Below, one piece after another: positions 35,534-47,256 of a DNA stretch of 64,000 bases. A program made the translations under genes and the position numbers. Origin of the DNA: Polyporus tsugae (Eukaryota > Basidiomycota > Agaricomycetes > Polyporales > Polyporaceae); the NCBI GenBank assembly GCA_024305745.1, contig JAHRBS010000008.1, positions 1,984,001 to 2,048,000 of the forward strand, in the 5' to 3' direction. Under the pieces are notes generated by a model. The model searched no databases. It was not told where the DNA came from and saw only the letters and a program-made list of their open reading frames with translations. How positions within the stretch are numbered: position 1 is the stretch's first letter; each line of letters starts with the position of its first letter.

Positions 35534-35809
35534 CCTAGAAATTTTAAACGAGGGTATGAATCTCCTTCGTTTGAGAGTTTCTTCAAGATGGAGAAGTCGG
35601 CAGAGAAGAAAACTTGAGCTTTCCATTTTCGGACGTGGCATAAGATTTGTTTGGTTCCGAGGCTGTTGCCAAACAAATGACCTAATTTGGCCATCCGCCC
35701 TCTACACCGCGCCTACCGTCGAGCTCGTCCTCAGCTTCGACGAGGACGACATACTCCCTGCATCTTGCTTTGCTTCATCTCCCCCTCATCTTGGACATCT
35801 TCATGCCAC
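35534..35809. promoter_or_regulatory. 276-nt head-to-head promoter, methyltransferase / SEC24
   Basis: Start codons at 35533 (minus) and 35810 (plus) face away from each other. It must hold both 5' leaders. No TATA-like box is evident. Confidence 0.6.
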
Positions 35810-38800
35810 ATGTACGCCCACAGCTCTAGGTCCCATATTCCTCAGCCTCCGCACAGCGCAGGGACGCCGTATAAAGGCCTGCGCGCCGCTATCGACCCGA
35901 ACCAAATCCCCTCACCGATCGACACAATAGAGGCAGACCAGGAGAGATGGGAGGACCCGACGTACATGACACTGCCTGGGAAGCATCCGCCGTTGTCCAC
36001 AACGGACTTTGTCGCCATAGACCAAGGTGCGTGGAATGTGCTCGTCTTCCTGCCTCTGTCTATCATTCCATGGTCCCTATTTGGTCTCGCACTCCTCCTG
36101 GGGTATTGTCCAGAATATCGGATTCCCCGCCTGGCTGGCTACCACTATAGCCATGGCTGCGAAAAGGGATTCTCGGGAAAATGGCGAGAATCCCTTTTCG
36201 GTAGCTGAGTCCGGCGCCTTCGGGTCGATACTGTACGGCGTCTTTCTCCTTCCCCTCCCCCGGCACCTACCTCCTCCCAAGTTCCCTGTGCTCTTGGAGA
36301 TTCAGCGATAAAACGATGAAGCATACCAGTTGGAATGTTCCCGGAGTTCTCAGCGGCCTCAGGTCAGGAGGGTGCGACTTTGCGCCCCCTGCCGGACTCC
36401 GTGCGAGTGGTTGAGGCCGCTTCACCGTTTTCACACTTTTCTCGATAGGCGGCTTGGCGGACTCGAGGCGGAGTCCAAGCGACCGTCATAGTCGACTATG
36501 GCTATGGCTATGGCCGTAGCCATAGCCAGCCAGGCGCGGAATCCTATGTTATTGTCGGCGGTGTATATGAGATATCTTTGCCACTCAATTCGCTTGAAAC
36601 GTTGCCCGGCCGGGTGTATGCGCGTTATATGCGCAGAAGATTCTCCGTTCCTCAACCCCAGTTCAGATGACCAGCGGAGAGCCTATCTCAGAGCCACCTA
36701 AGTTATGGGTTTCGCCGCGACGACACAGGTTGCGACAGTGGCGCTCGTCTCAGGCTTGCCTCGTTGCCAGTGGGCGGGTCGGCTGCATGAACGGTGTCGC
36801 CGCGTGTGGCATGATGCATGGCGTTCCAGGGGGCGTCCCCACTAAGTACATCTCTTGATTCTCCAGTACTTATTATACCCGTCCCCCCCAACTACAGCGT
36901 TACATCTCCCGTTCGTTCACATACAAAGGCTTCAGACTAATATATATTTGTGTAGGCAACGCCTCGCCAAGGTACATTCGTATGTCAACTTGGAACGTCC
37001 CGAGCAACTCCAGGCTAGCTTCGGATTGCGAGGTCCCTATCGCGGCAATAATCCAGCCATTCGCAGACCAGGATCCGAGAGAGGAGCCTGTGCCTCTGGT
37101 TGACACCGGAGAGGTTGGTCCTGCACGGTGCGAGCGGTGTAGAGGGTACGTGAATCCATGGTGCACCTGGGCGGCGAACGGGACACGGTGGAAGTGCAAC
37201 CTATGCGGCCACGAAACAGAAGGTGTGCCATATCCCGTCCGTGCTCCTCGTCTGCCATAAACCCCCTGATCCCGAGGGTGCGTATGCGTACAGTGACGCC
37301 GGAATACTTTTGCAATCTCGATGTGAACATGCTCCGGGTTGACTACCTTCAGCGGCCCGAACTCAACAAGGGCACCGTCGACTTTGCTGTTCCCGAAGAG
37401 TACTGGGCACCACATCCCCCTCCCTCTATCCGCCCCCTCTACCACTCTATGATGCCCGAATCGACCACTGACCGACGAATACCTGTTCCCATGGACTATG
37501 TGTTTGCTTTCGACGTCTCGCAGGAAGCCGTTTGCTCGGGGTTCCTGCAGACGGCGTGCAGTGTGCTCATCGAGCTGCTCTATGGACGTGACGATACCGT
37601 TCCACCATGCTTCCCACCATCAAGCCGCATTGCTATCTTAGCTTTCGATCGGACATTACAGTTTTACAACCTCTCTGTACGCTTCTTATCTCTGTATCAT
37701 CTACCGAAACTGCGAATAACAAAATTTGCTAGACAGACGTAGACGGACAGCCGCCGATGCTAGTAGTTCCCGATGTGGAAGATGTGTTTCTGCCGGCGAC
37801 TTCCGGCCTGTTTGTCCACCCCGCCGAGCACAGGTGCGCGCGACGCTCCTTCCGTTGCTGATCTCGCGAATAACGCGTCTCTAGGGATGTCATTACCAAC
37901 CTTCTCACCTCTCTGCCGTCACGACACGAGCAAAATTTCGGGACGGAAGCGGCTCTCGGGTCTGCCCTGTCAGCAGGCCTCGCAGCTTTGGTGAGTGTCC
38001 CGGCATGATATCGTCCTCGGGTCGCTAAATTCTTTGCAGGCCGGTCGAGGGGGCCAGGTGGTGACGTTCGTCGCTACGCTTCCGACAATAGGCGTAGGCC
38101 GCCTGGAATCGCTTGTGGACGAGGTCGCGCTATATGGGACGGAAAAGGAACGGACGCTGTTCGAGTGTCGCGACGAGGCGTGGAAGGACTTGGGCGAGCA
38201 GTGCGCGGCGGAGGGCATTGGTGTGAGCATGTTCCTAGGCATGAGCCGGGCAATAGACATTGCATCGATCGGTAAGCCTTTCCCATCGGTAGGCGAGGTC
38301 AGACCTAACAGGGTTGTGCTTCAGGCTTGGTCTCGTCGCTGAGCGGTGGCGAGATGTACTTCCACCCAAAGTTCGATCCCGGTCGAAATGGCCTGGTGCT
38401 GGCTTCGCAGTTCAGACGGCTAATATCCCGTACGACTGTGTACTCGTGTTCGATGCGGGTGCGGACTTCCGTCGGTCAGTCAATTCGTTTGCCCGTCACC
38501 TTCATCTATTCACTCAATCTGTACGCAGGTCTCCGCGTCGCGACGCAATACGGCAACTTCTACGAAAGCGCTGCATCCGACATGGAGTTCGGCACGGTCG
38601 ACGCGGACAAGGCGATCTGCGTGACGTTCGAGCACACCGGCAAGCTGGACGACCGGCAATATGCGTTCATTCAGTCCGCTGTCCTGTACACGGCTGTTAC
38701 GGGCGAGCGGCGCGTGCGGGTGCATAACGTCGCGTTGCGCGTGGTTTCCCTCGCCGGGAACGTGTTCCAGTATGCTGACATGGATGCGGTTGTGTCGTAC

Positions 38801-40011
38801 ATGGTTCGAGACGGTGAGGAGCCCATCCGTCTAACGTAATTTAATGCTACCGCTGAACCTTTTCCGGCGGCCAGCGATCTCCAAGCTGTCTTCCATGCGA
38901 GTGTCTCAGATCCATGAAGCGCTGACCGAGAGATGCGCACTGATTCTGTACGCTTACCGGAAGTTTTGCGCCGCGGCGGCTGCCCCGACCCAGGTGCGTG
39001 CGTTTGCGGACGTCCCTCAGCCAACCGCTTCTGACCGGGCATTGGTTCTTTCTAGCTCATCCTCCCGGAAGGGTTCCGGGCACTCCCGCTCTACATGTTA
39101 GCCATGATGAAGGCGAAGCCCTTGAAAGGTACGGGATTTCGCTATGCTGTCCTTTGTATGACATCACGCTGAACGTCAGCACAGGTCGGAACGTCACCGC
39201 CGACGTGCGGAATTACTATACGCACAAACTCTCGGCTATGGGTGCGCGGAGTATCATACGCCACCTGTACCCCCGGATGCTTGCGCTCCACGACCTGGAT
39301 GACACGATCGCCCTGCCGGATGAGAAGGGTCAGATCCAGCTACCGTCTCTCATGCGCGACGGTCATCTCTTCATGGAGTCGCATGGGGTGTACCTCATCG
39401 GTACGTGGCTCGTCGGAGTTTCACGGCCTGGGTTAACGTTAACGGAATGATGCAGACAACGAGGATGTGATGATGCTGTGGATCGGGTCAAGTGCGTCGC
39501 CACAAGTATTGAAGGACCTGCTTGATGTCGACGACATGTTGGATATCGACCCGCGAATGGTATATCTGTCCAAGACATTTACCTTGTGTCGTTGGGGACT
39601 GATCACGAACCGTGCAGCCATGCCTCCCTCATCTGGAGACCCGCCTGTCCACCCAGGCACGAAACGTCCTGGCGCAACGTTTCGCTGAGAGAGGGTACAC
39701 CCCGAGGTTTGTGGTGACGCGTCAAAATATGGACGGCAGCGAGATCGAGTTCAGCGACATGCTTGTCGAGGACCAGAACAACGCGGCGATGTCATACCTG
39801 GATTGTGCGTATCCATCGCATTCGTCTACCTTCTACCGGTCTTAGGTTAACTCCTTCCGCAGACCTGTGCTTGGTCCATAAACAAATACACATGGCGGTG
39901 AGTCCAGTTTCTTGGTGCTCATTTTTCCCGATCTGACGGCCACCCCATCGTTAGCTCACGACAGGAGCCTCAATAGCCAGTGGTGGTGGATTCCGATCTA
40001 TGCCTTGGTGA
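35810..40011 (+). CDS. SEC24: COPII coat subunit SEC24
   Basis: Cargo-binding subunit of the COPII coat at ER exit sites; partner of SEC23. Fifteen exons: 35810-36026, 36956-37222, 37294-37676, 37733-37833, 37885-37990, 38040-38271, 38325-38474, 38529-38813, 38875-38993, 39056-39128, 39185-39400, 39456-39559, 39618-39804, 39863-39897, 39955-40011; about 843 residues, phases all consistent. Starts [18 protein letters not shown]. The zinc finger is [12 protein letters not shown]...WKCNLCG. Trunk: [13 protein letters not shown]; beta-sandwich: [15 protein letters not shown]; helical part: [16 protein letters not shown]; gelsolin-like part: GVYLI...[12 protein letters not shown]. The last intron is inferred; without it translation would stop at 39934-39936. 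Intron 1 is 929 nt and holds a TIR element. Confidence 0.95.
36111..36549. mobile_element. MITE-like terminal-inverted-repeat element in SEC24 intron 1
   Basis: A 22-nt inverted pair lies at 36120-36141 and 36523-36544, 21 of 22 bases complementary (core GCCTGGCTGGCTA). A 7-bp direct repeat TATTGTC flanks it at 36104-36110 and 36550-36556, a candidate target-site duplication. Inside is a hairpin with 16-bp arms, 36160-36175 and 36185-36200, around a 9-nt loop. There is no transposase. The outermost bases between the direct repeats and the good inverted core match poorly, so the exact ends are uncertain. Confidence 0.65.
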
Positions 40012-40484
40012 CCGCTGTGAGGCATGATGCGAGACCTGTATATCGCTTACGTTAGTACAACAAAGGGGTCACTTGCTTGCGCCACTTGTGCGATGATTCG
40101 GGTTGTTCTCGTTTTGGGAAGTGTGCGAAGTGGTTCCAAGCTTCAGGCTTTCAAGTCGCTCATGACTCGAGACCCTTAGTTTTAACCCTGCTCACTTCAA
40201 CAGCTGACTGCGCACGCGTATAACCCAGCCTAGAGCTCCGACGACTTGTTCAAGATTTCCGAGCCAATATATCTTCTCTATAGTGGTAGGAAAGTCACAA
40301 TGTTAACAACATCATTGTCAAGACAAGACGGAGCTCTCGGGAGTTCAAGTTGATGGGTGTATTAATACTATTGGCAACTCTGAATCCCAGCAGTCATCCC
40401 GGAAATGTGCTGCTACGAAATAGTTTGCTGGCTGATAGTATCTGGTAAATTCCGTCCCATTTGAGTCAGTCTGTTCGGAAATGA
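40012..40484. other. intergenic
   Basis: No gene recognised; base composition becomes more AT-rich here and stays so to about 42 kb. Confidence 0.4.
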
Positions 40485-41396
40485 TTAATCCTCATTCAAC
40501 TTGAAAATGCAACATAACTTACTTGCCTGAGCACGCCGCAATGCTTCAATGTACTGCATATCAAGCAGAGCTACTTTGGCAGCATGCCAGTGAACAGCCG
40601 CGACACTCTGTTTGTACACAAACAGTGCAGCATCCCGCTCCTGTTTGAGAAGGGCACTGAGCTCCACTGGTGCCTGCACACCACCAGTGGCAGCCCTGCT
40701 GCTGGCAGTGCCTATGGCATGGTCTACTACACCAATGGCAGTTACACCATCACCTCCAATGGCCGGAATGGACTCGGAAGGAGAGGCTATAGTGCGGGTT
40801 TTGGTGTGTGACTGGCTGGGGTTCAATATGGATTGGGGGAGATTTTTTGACTTGACTGGATCCTGGAGAAGTTGCAAGTGAATAGGGAGTATGAGCATTA
40901 CTAGATGCATATATACTCAAGGCCATACCATGGCACTCAGACACATTGCAAGGTTCTAACTCACATTTTCCTCAGGGCCACCTGCAAGTGAGGCTGGACC
41001 CCCTAGAAATAAACCCGGAACCTCCTCCTCGAGAGGCTGACCAAAGACAATGCCCTGGCCCTTCCACTGATTTTCCTGAGCTTGAATACTTTGTGCATGC
41101 TGGGTAGCACTGGCAGTTGTTTGTGGCATCTTGGGAGTGTGCCCAAGGCCGCTGGCATTATGGGTGTGGCAGTCCATAGTAGCCTTTGAGAAGCCTGCTA
41201 GCGGGAGGAGTGTTTGCGAGGCGACTTCAAGAACTTGAAGGGACAAGGAGGAGGCTTCCAATAAATTCAAGTGAGAGAGAAAACTCGGTGGGAAGGGGGG
41301 GGTTGACGAGGACTCAATGTTTACCATGGAGGGATTTATTTGCATGGAAACCGCCATGCCGCTAGGAATCTTCTTTATCAACTCGGGTTCGCTCAT
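40485..41396 (-). CDS. unidentified lower-GC two-exon ORF
   Basis: Reading MSEPELIKKIPSGMAVSMQ (ATG at 41396) runs to ENVS at 40956; a GTGAGT donor after GGPEEN (about 40970) and an acceptor CTTCTCCAG (exon resuming at GATCC, about 40863) restore phase, giving DPVKSKNLPQSILNPSQSHT and then LLKQERDAALFVYKQSVAAV and HWHAAKVALLDMQYIEALRR. A possible further donor follows RRAQA near 40525. The open frame may extend upstream of the ATG. Third codon positions are markedly less GC-rich than in neighbouring genes. No family is recognised; a captured or transposon-borne gene is possible but nothing (reverse transcriptase, transposase, LTR) shows it. Confidence 0.4.
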
Positions 41397-42154
41397 AGCC
41401 ACGACATCGGCTACTGAGGAGAAACCTTAAAGGTCACACTAGAAGCAGTCTTCCGACCGGCATAGCCGCCGCTGCCCAATCCTCTTGAATAATTTGTCGA
41501 GACCATTAGCAAGAAGGTCTACTTACCAGCAATATGCAACTTAGGACAAAAACATTTAGCTCGCCCCAGGGTTCCACTGCCAGCAGTTGAACCACAGTAC
41601 CGGGCCTAGCCTGAGGCCGCGTCAAGTTATCGAATAGCTAAGTCTATAGGCTCTGGCAGATATCTACGCCACAGTTAAGTGTGTGCTTTACCCATGGATG
41701 TCAACAACTGGAAGGAATAAATGTTGGCCTCCTACGTGCCTACCCTGCTGCTGCGCTGCAGGAGGGAGGGGAGCAGTGTATATCTCAATGTGCTCTCGGC
41801 CCAGCCCGCTAATTCTAATAAGTGTTAATGCTGCAGATTGGGAAAACTCACGGAGCCGGACAAAGGAACCCCGGCCGCCTTGCCCTGGTTTAGGGCAAAG
41901 AATGGTGGGTTCAGCTTTCAGGAGTCGGCGAGGCCATCAATACTGAGCTCATAGATGAGAAAAGCAGTAAGAACATGCATGGATAGCGACAACAAAGCAA
42001 CAACAGCGACTGTAGGGAGGATGCAAACATAGCGTGACAAGCTTGAGGAGATATAGCGAGGAAAACGAAAACCTACAATAACGTGTGAGTCGCGATCTTG
42101 TCCCACAAGTGAAGCGAGACTTACCGATGTAATCTCTAGGGGACTCTACGGATC
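41397..42154. other. lower-GC intergenic stretch
   Basis: Continues the AT-richer block. Short ORFs (for example minus 41918-42106 with a hydrophobic VAVVALLSLSMHVLTAFLI stretch) lack support. No terminal repeats found. Confidence 0.3.
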
Positions 42155-43694
42155 CTATATAATTTTGGCTGCATTCAAAGCAGTGGGTGACCCATCTTCG
42201 TCGTCGTCGGACTCGGGTTGGCGGGGTACGTAGACAATACTTCGCCTTTCTTCTTCCGTGAATTGTGGCCGAGACGGTTTGAGGGATTTCCGAGTGTTCT
42301 CAGCAGAAGGTGGGATCCTGATGACCAGTCGTCGTGGCGGTGTCGTGATGACAGAAGTCGCGGATCGCGAACCACCTGACCCCTCCACCAGCGTAGGAAA
42401 GTCGGTGACGGGGGAATCGTCGTGTGTACTATCTGAGATGCTTGACTTCGTAGGCGACGATGCACTGTCCAATCGAAAGGTGACAGTGGGCGATGGAGGA
42501 GCAGGTCCGTCCAACTGCGAAGGCGGCAGCGAGTGCGAAAAGGTCGGCGAAAAGTTGAGCATGGCATCGAACGGAAACGGCAACAGCGGTGGACTTCCGT
42601 AACGTACCTGCCTTGACAGCGGATCGAGCAACGGTGACTTGAGAGACAGCGTGATACTCTGGGCCGAAATGGTTGGGAGAGTTGTGCTGCGTGTAGGAGA
42701 TTGGATGTATGCTAATGGATTGAAGACCTCTTGTTGGTCTTCTGTTCCATCAGCATTGGTATGCGCACGCACACCGGGTGCGCCTGCCTGTATGACGGAA
42801 TATATGTCATGTCTGGGGTGGGCATAGTCCGGCCGCAGTCACGCAAACAGCGGATACAGTTCACCGACAACGACAAAGACATAAGACCTCGGCCGCATAG
42901 GTCGCCGCCCCCCGGTGTGGAAGAGAAAGACGAGAACTTACCTCTTCCAACTGCCTCACCCGGGTCTCCAACGCCATTACCGACGCGTTCCTGAAGGCGA
43001 GCTGCTCCTGAAGCGATCCGTATCCAGTCTTCGATACCTGCAGCTCGTGCCGAATGCGTGATAGCTCGTCTTCAAGGTCCTTGCGTACCTGGCGACACTG
43101 TTCGCGCTCTTCGAGCAGAGAATCGCGCTCCCTAGTTAAGCTCTCCTCCCAGCTCGTACGTTCAACATTGTTCATCGTCCGTTCCTCGACCCACCTGGCA
43201 CGTTCGGCCTCCGCCATTAGCCGCTCCTCCTTCCAATTGGCACGTTCCCCCTGAACTATTGCCCGCTCCTTGTTCCACTTGGCCCGCTCCTGTTCTCGAT
43301 CGGCGCGTTCTCTAAGTAATGCTAGATGCTCTGCGCGGAGGACCTCCAGCTCGGATCCGTCCGCCGCCTCCATAGGTACCTGGGATGTCTGCCCCCGCGA
43401 AGCGGCCAACAACGCGTCGCGTTCGGTGGTGAGAACGCGTATCCGCTGCTCGTAGTCCGCCCTGAGGGCTGCGGTGCGTTTCTCGAAGAGCTCGGTGAGT
43501 TTCTGAGCACCTCGGATGAGAGCCGCTGATAGGCGTGAGGAATCACCAGCCTGTCAAAGTCGTTGTCAAAGACGTCGTCCACTACGTCAGTGCAAAACTA
43601 AGTAGTGGCATATGCATGACTGCCATACCCCGGTTGAATGGCCTCCCTGCACTGCCTGTTGCGGAGCTGGACCGTTCATGACTTTGGTGCTCAT
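42155..43694 (-). CDS. coiled-coil protein
   Basis: Exons 43694-43629, 43550-42942, 42787-42155 join in phase to 435 residues. The start is MSTKVMNGPAPQQAVQGG. Exon 2 is a long heptad-rich coiled coil (LRADYEQRIRVLTTERDALL, ERAKWNKERAIVQGERANW, AERARWVEERTMNNVERTSW), rich in Glu/Arg with regular E-R-A-x-W repeats of about 14 residues. The C-terminal exon is low complexity, Ser/Pro-rich, with DSASSPTKSSISDS and PPRRLVIRIPPSAENTRK. I do not recognise an orthologue. A scaffold or cytoskeletal role is a guess from the coiled coil. It is divergent from YVH1 with 240 nt between starts. Confidence 0.8.
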
Positions 43695-43934
43695 TGGGAG
43701 CTCTTACTGGGAATGAGGGAGGTGACGGACGACGGATGAGAAGGAACCGAGGCAAATGGTTGGTGTAACAACCGATGGAGGTGAGTGTATGCCCAAGGAG
43801 CACGGGCGCTTGTCAACTTCGCACCTTGGCCAACAGCCACGACCACGACCACGACCGCATACTTCTTCGTCCCTCTGCATCGCTGTGTTCTGCGTCGGCT
43901 ATAGGCTGCGTGCTCTGTCTTGGTATTGTCTGTT
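43695..43934. promoter_or_regulatory. 240-nt head-to-head promoter, coiled-coil gene / YVH1
   Basis: Contains a short CACGAC repeat at about 43838-43858. Both 5' leaders must lie here. Confidence 0.55.
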
Positions 43935-46173
43935 ATGTCGATGGACGAGATCGTCCCCAATCTGTGGGTAGGAGATCTCCCCAGTGCACTCGACACGGAG
44001 ACCCTCCGCACGCACAACATCCGCAGCGTCCTAACCGCGATGCGTGGGCGTGTCTCCATCCACGAGGTACGTCGTTATTCGTTGCCTGAGTGAGCATGCC
44101 CCAGACATACTGCAGAACAGACCTTCATCCGACACCAGATCAACTTAGACGATACCGAAGACTCCGACATCCTGCAACATTTCGTCCCATCTATTGCGTT
44201 CATCGAAGCGGAACTTGACAAGGGATGGGGGGTCCTGGTACATTGTCAGGCTGGCATGAGTGCGTAGCGCAAAAAATCCTTTTGTTTCCTCTGCAAATCA
44301 ATATCTTGGATATAGGTCGAAGTGTCGCCATCATCACGGCGTACCTTATGGTCACCCAAGCTTTGGATGCCGAAGGTGCTCTTGAAGTTATCAGGAAGGC
44401 ACGTCCAGATGTACAGTGCGTATCTCGTCCCTCTTGCATATATGGATGCTTCCGCCCTGGACATGCTCAGTCCGCGAGAGTCGCCGTCGGAGGCATAAGT
44501 CGACTCTCTTACTCTAATGAATCACCACTTTCTGCCCTTATTTCATTCGTGCCTTCGCCCCTGCTCATCTCGGTGAGACGTTTCCTTTCGTCCTCGGGCA
44601 TACGCATTGTTCCCCCAATGCAGGATATGTGGCTCCATTCGAGTCCCTGTTTTCCGAGATCTCTCATTGTAAGGTGTGCACGATCTTACGCTGATCCTCT
44701 TCAATGAATAGACCAAACGAAGGTTTCATGCGACAGTTGGAAATTTTCCACCAGGCTTCCTTTCGAGTATCCAAGCGGGACAAAGAGACGCGTCTCTTCT
44801 ATCTCGAGCGTGTTGTACATGAAGTAATGAGTGAGTGGACCCTGTCATCACTCGTGATAGTGTGGATTTTCTCTGACGTCTGCGGCAGATGGCGATGGAG
44901 GATTCGAGACAGATATGTTTGCGAAATTTCCCCAATCGCCATCAGATACCCCCATGCCTCAGCCACGCCGCAGAATTCGATGCAAAATGTGCAGGTAGGC
45001 GTAATCACCGTAGACGAATTCCCCTCTCTTAGCTCAATTCAGACAGGAATTGGCTGCACGCGAACATATGCTCGATCACGGTCAGCTCGGACCCCCAACG
45101 CCTACCGTTCTTTCTGCAGCAACATCCAGAAGGCCGTCCATGAATGATCCGAAGCCATTAAGCCCGCTCGCTTCAGGCGCGCCTGCTCCTCGTCGAGCGT
45201 CATCCTCCAGCGTTGTAAAGCCTCTGGTCCAAGGCCCTCCGCCCTCCGCTTCCTCTGGCACGTCACGCAGACCTTCTCTGCACGATTCCCATCCCCGTTC
45301 GCGTCTCGGATCTATCAATGAAATCGTCGAGAATCGCCCCATGCGAGCCGCCCTACTTCAGCTCGATAGTGCCGCTGTTCAGGTCGGACGCTCAGCTTCA
45401 GACCTTCTCTCCGAATCAGCCGTAGACGAAGATTCCGACCCAGAACCGCCAAAGTCTGGGTCAGAATCCGAGAGCGATGCCAAGAATCCCAAGCAAACCC
45501 TTTCTGCGGAAGAGATAGCGGGACTGAGCGGAACATTGAGGAGGATCTCTGCATCTGCACCGAACGTCGACAAACCCATGGCCCCTCTGCCATCTCAGCG
45601 ACCCACGCCCTCAAGCTCTTTTGCCCACCCTGCCGACCTTGCTGCTCAGCTTGCTTCCCACCCAAAGCTAGCCGCACTTCGATTACCTGGTGGGCTCTCT
45701 ATGACTCCCCTAGCCTCCGCAGGTGGCGTGTCGCCTGGCCGCTCGGCGCCACAGGGCCCTGGATTCGCATCTGTCAAGGAGCCGAATTACCTCGCGCCGC
45801 CAATCCTCGCGAATCCCAAGTGTTCCGGGTACTTCGTTGAACCGGTGAGTATCTGATGACGTCGACACACAGAGCATGTGTGTTGCGTGTGCCAGGCTTG
45901 TCAACCACCCCTGATACACTCGAATTCTGTGATAGATGAAATGGATGGAACCATTCCTAGAGCAGGGCCATATGGCCGGGAAGATCATCTGCCCGAATAA
46001 GAAGTGCGGTGCTAAACTGGGCAATTACGATTGGGCGGGCGTGTGCTGCAGTTGCAAGGAGTGGGTTGTTCCGGTGTGTCTCGACGAACGTTTCCTGCGT
46101 CGATCTTCTTCTCACATACGTCATTTTCTAGGGTTTCTGTATCCACCGCTCGAAGGTCGACGAGGTGGTGTGA
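43935..46173 (+). CDS. YVH1: dual-specificity phosphatase YVH1
   Basis: Protein phosphatase that, in yeast, also releases Mrt4 from pre-60S ribosomes through its zinc domain. Eight exons: 43935-44066, 44121-44259, 44316-44415, 44712-44830, 44889-44994, 45043-45844, 45936-46073, 46132-46173; 525 residues. Two ATGs (43935, 43941) are in frame. The catalytic loop is V-H-C-Q-A-G-M-S-R-S-V (HCx5R), split by intron 2, with the general-acid region INLDDTEDSD. The C-terminal zinc domain has CKMCRQELAAREHMLDH and PKCSGYFVEPMKWMEPF, KIICPNKKCGAKLGNYDW, CCSCKEWVVPGFCIHRSKVD. Between the two lies a Ser/Pro-rich linker of about 220 residues, longer than in yeast. The 296-nt intron 3 is long for this window. 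Confidence 0.95.
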
Positions 46174-46373
46174 GAATAGACCCGGACTCTTTGATACCAT
46201 GGGACAATTCTCCGTTTGTATCGATACGGTAACCTATACACATGCAATCTGATGTAGCTCTATCCACTTTCGCCTACTTTCGCGCCCTCTCGTCCGGTGC
46301 TACGTATATCAACCGAGAGCTAGGCTACGTGCAAGACATGCAGCGTCAGATCTGGCGGCTCCGTCTCAACAGC

Positions 46374-47256
46374 TTAAGGTACGTACTTCTTGAGACCCTG
46401 AAGGGAGCCGTTGAACTCATCTTGGTCGCCAGGGTTCGAGCCGGAGTCCGCATACTGCCAGAACGTCGTGTATGCCCATCCAGCAGGGAGAGTGCCGATG
46501 CTCGATGCGTAACGGGCGATCCAGAGAGGGTTTGTCGATGCGAACGCCGCGCTGTTGCCGGTGCAGGTGGTCCACCAGTCGGTCGTCGTGTATATGACTG
46601 CGATGGAATTGTGAGAGTGTGTACAGCAACGTCAGTCTGGAGATCTCTACCTGGGTAAACACCAGTATGGGAATGGTAGGTATCGGAGAAGTCCTTGATC
46701 CATGAGACCATTGCTGACGCGCTCAAACCATAGCATTCGGCGCCGCTAGGGTTGTCTTCCCACCAAGGCGTCAGTTCGAACATTACTCTGCATCGCCCTG
46801 GGAGGCAGGACGTACACTCGATGTCAAGAGCACAGGCAGGGTGATGCCATCGCTGGACCACCCTCCGCCATGGGTAAGGAAGTACTGCGCCTGCGTAGCC
46901 CCGGATGAGTCATCCGGGTGCGCGAAGTGATACCCTCCCCGGATGAGACCCGCGTTGGTGGCCCCAACGTAGTTGGCGGAGAACTCGGGGTCGATGTAGG
47001 CTGTGGGAGGTGCATGGTGAGTTCGCTTCCGAAACCTCGCGATTGAGAAGCAAGACTAAGCAGACACACTGGTCCCTTCCGTCGCCTTGATGTAGGCGAA
47101 GGTGATGCCGTTCGCCGCGGCGGCGGCGAAGTTGACGACCCCCTGGTAGTGCGAGACGTCGATCCCCTGCGGGGCGGCGCGCTTCACGGGTACCGCGGAC
47201 GAAGTGGCCACCGTCACCGCAAGCGCGACTAGAGATGCAGTAGTGAGCTTCATCAT
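46374..47256 (-). CDS. GH25 lysozyme (N,O-diacetylmuramidase), frame interrupted
   Basis: Secreted muramidase that cleaves bacterial peptidoglycan. Four exons: 47256-47070, 47000-46816, 46755-46651, 46597-46374. A signal peptide (KLTTASLVALAVTVATSSAV) is followed by a dibasic VKR and the GH25 start GIDVSHYQG (catalytic Asp), then FAYIKATEG, GGYHFAHPDDS, LDIEYNPSGAECYGLS (catalytic D-x-E), IYTTTDWWTTCTGN and TTFWQYADSG. Between ITLP and LDIE the frame breaks: CTGCCTGTGCTC reads as if one G were missing (about 46833-46836), leading to an early stop in the uncorrected frame. Without an RNA read this could be a real pseudogenising change or an assembly error. A GT-AG alternative here would delete LDIE. 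Confidence 0.75.

Noticed and set aside
36490..36530. GGCTAT-type tandem microsatellite
   Set aside because: Part of the inner side of the right arm of the TIR element; not a separate feature.
40300..42150. Retrotransposon reading of the low-GC block
   Set aside because: No reverse transcriptase, integrase, primer-binding site or long terminal repeats were seen; left as unidentified.
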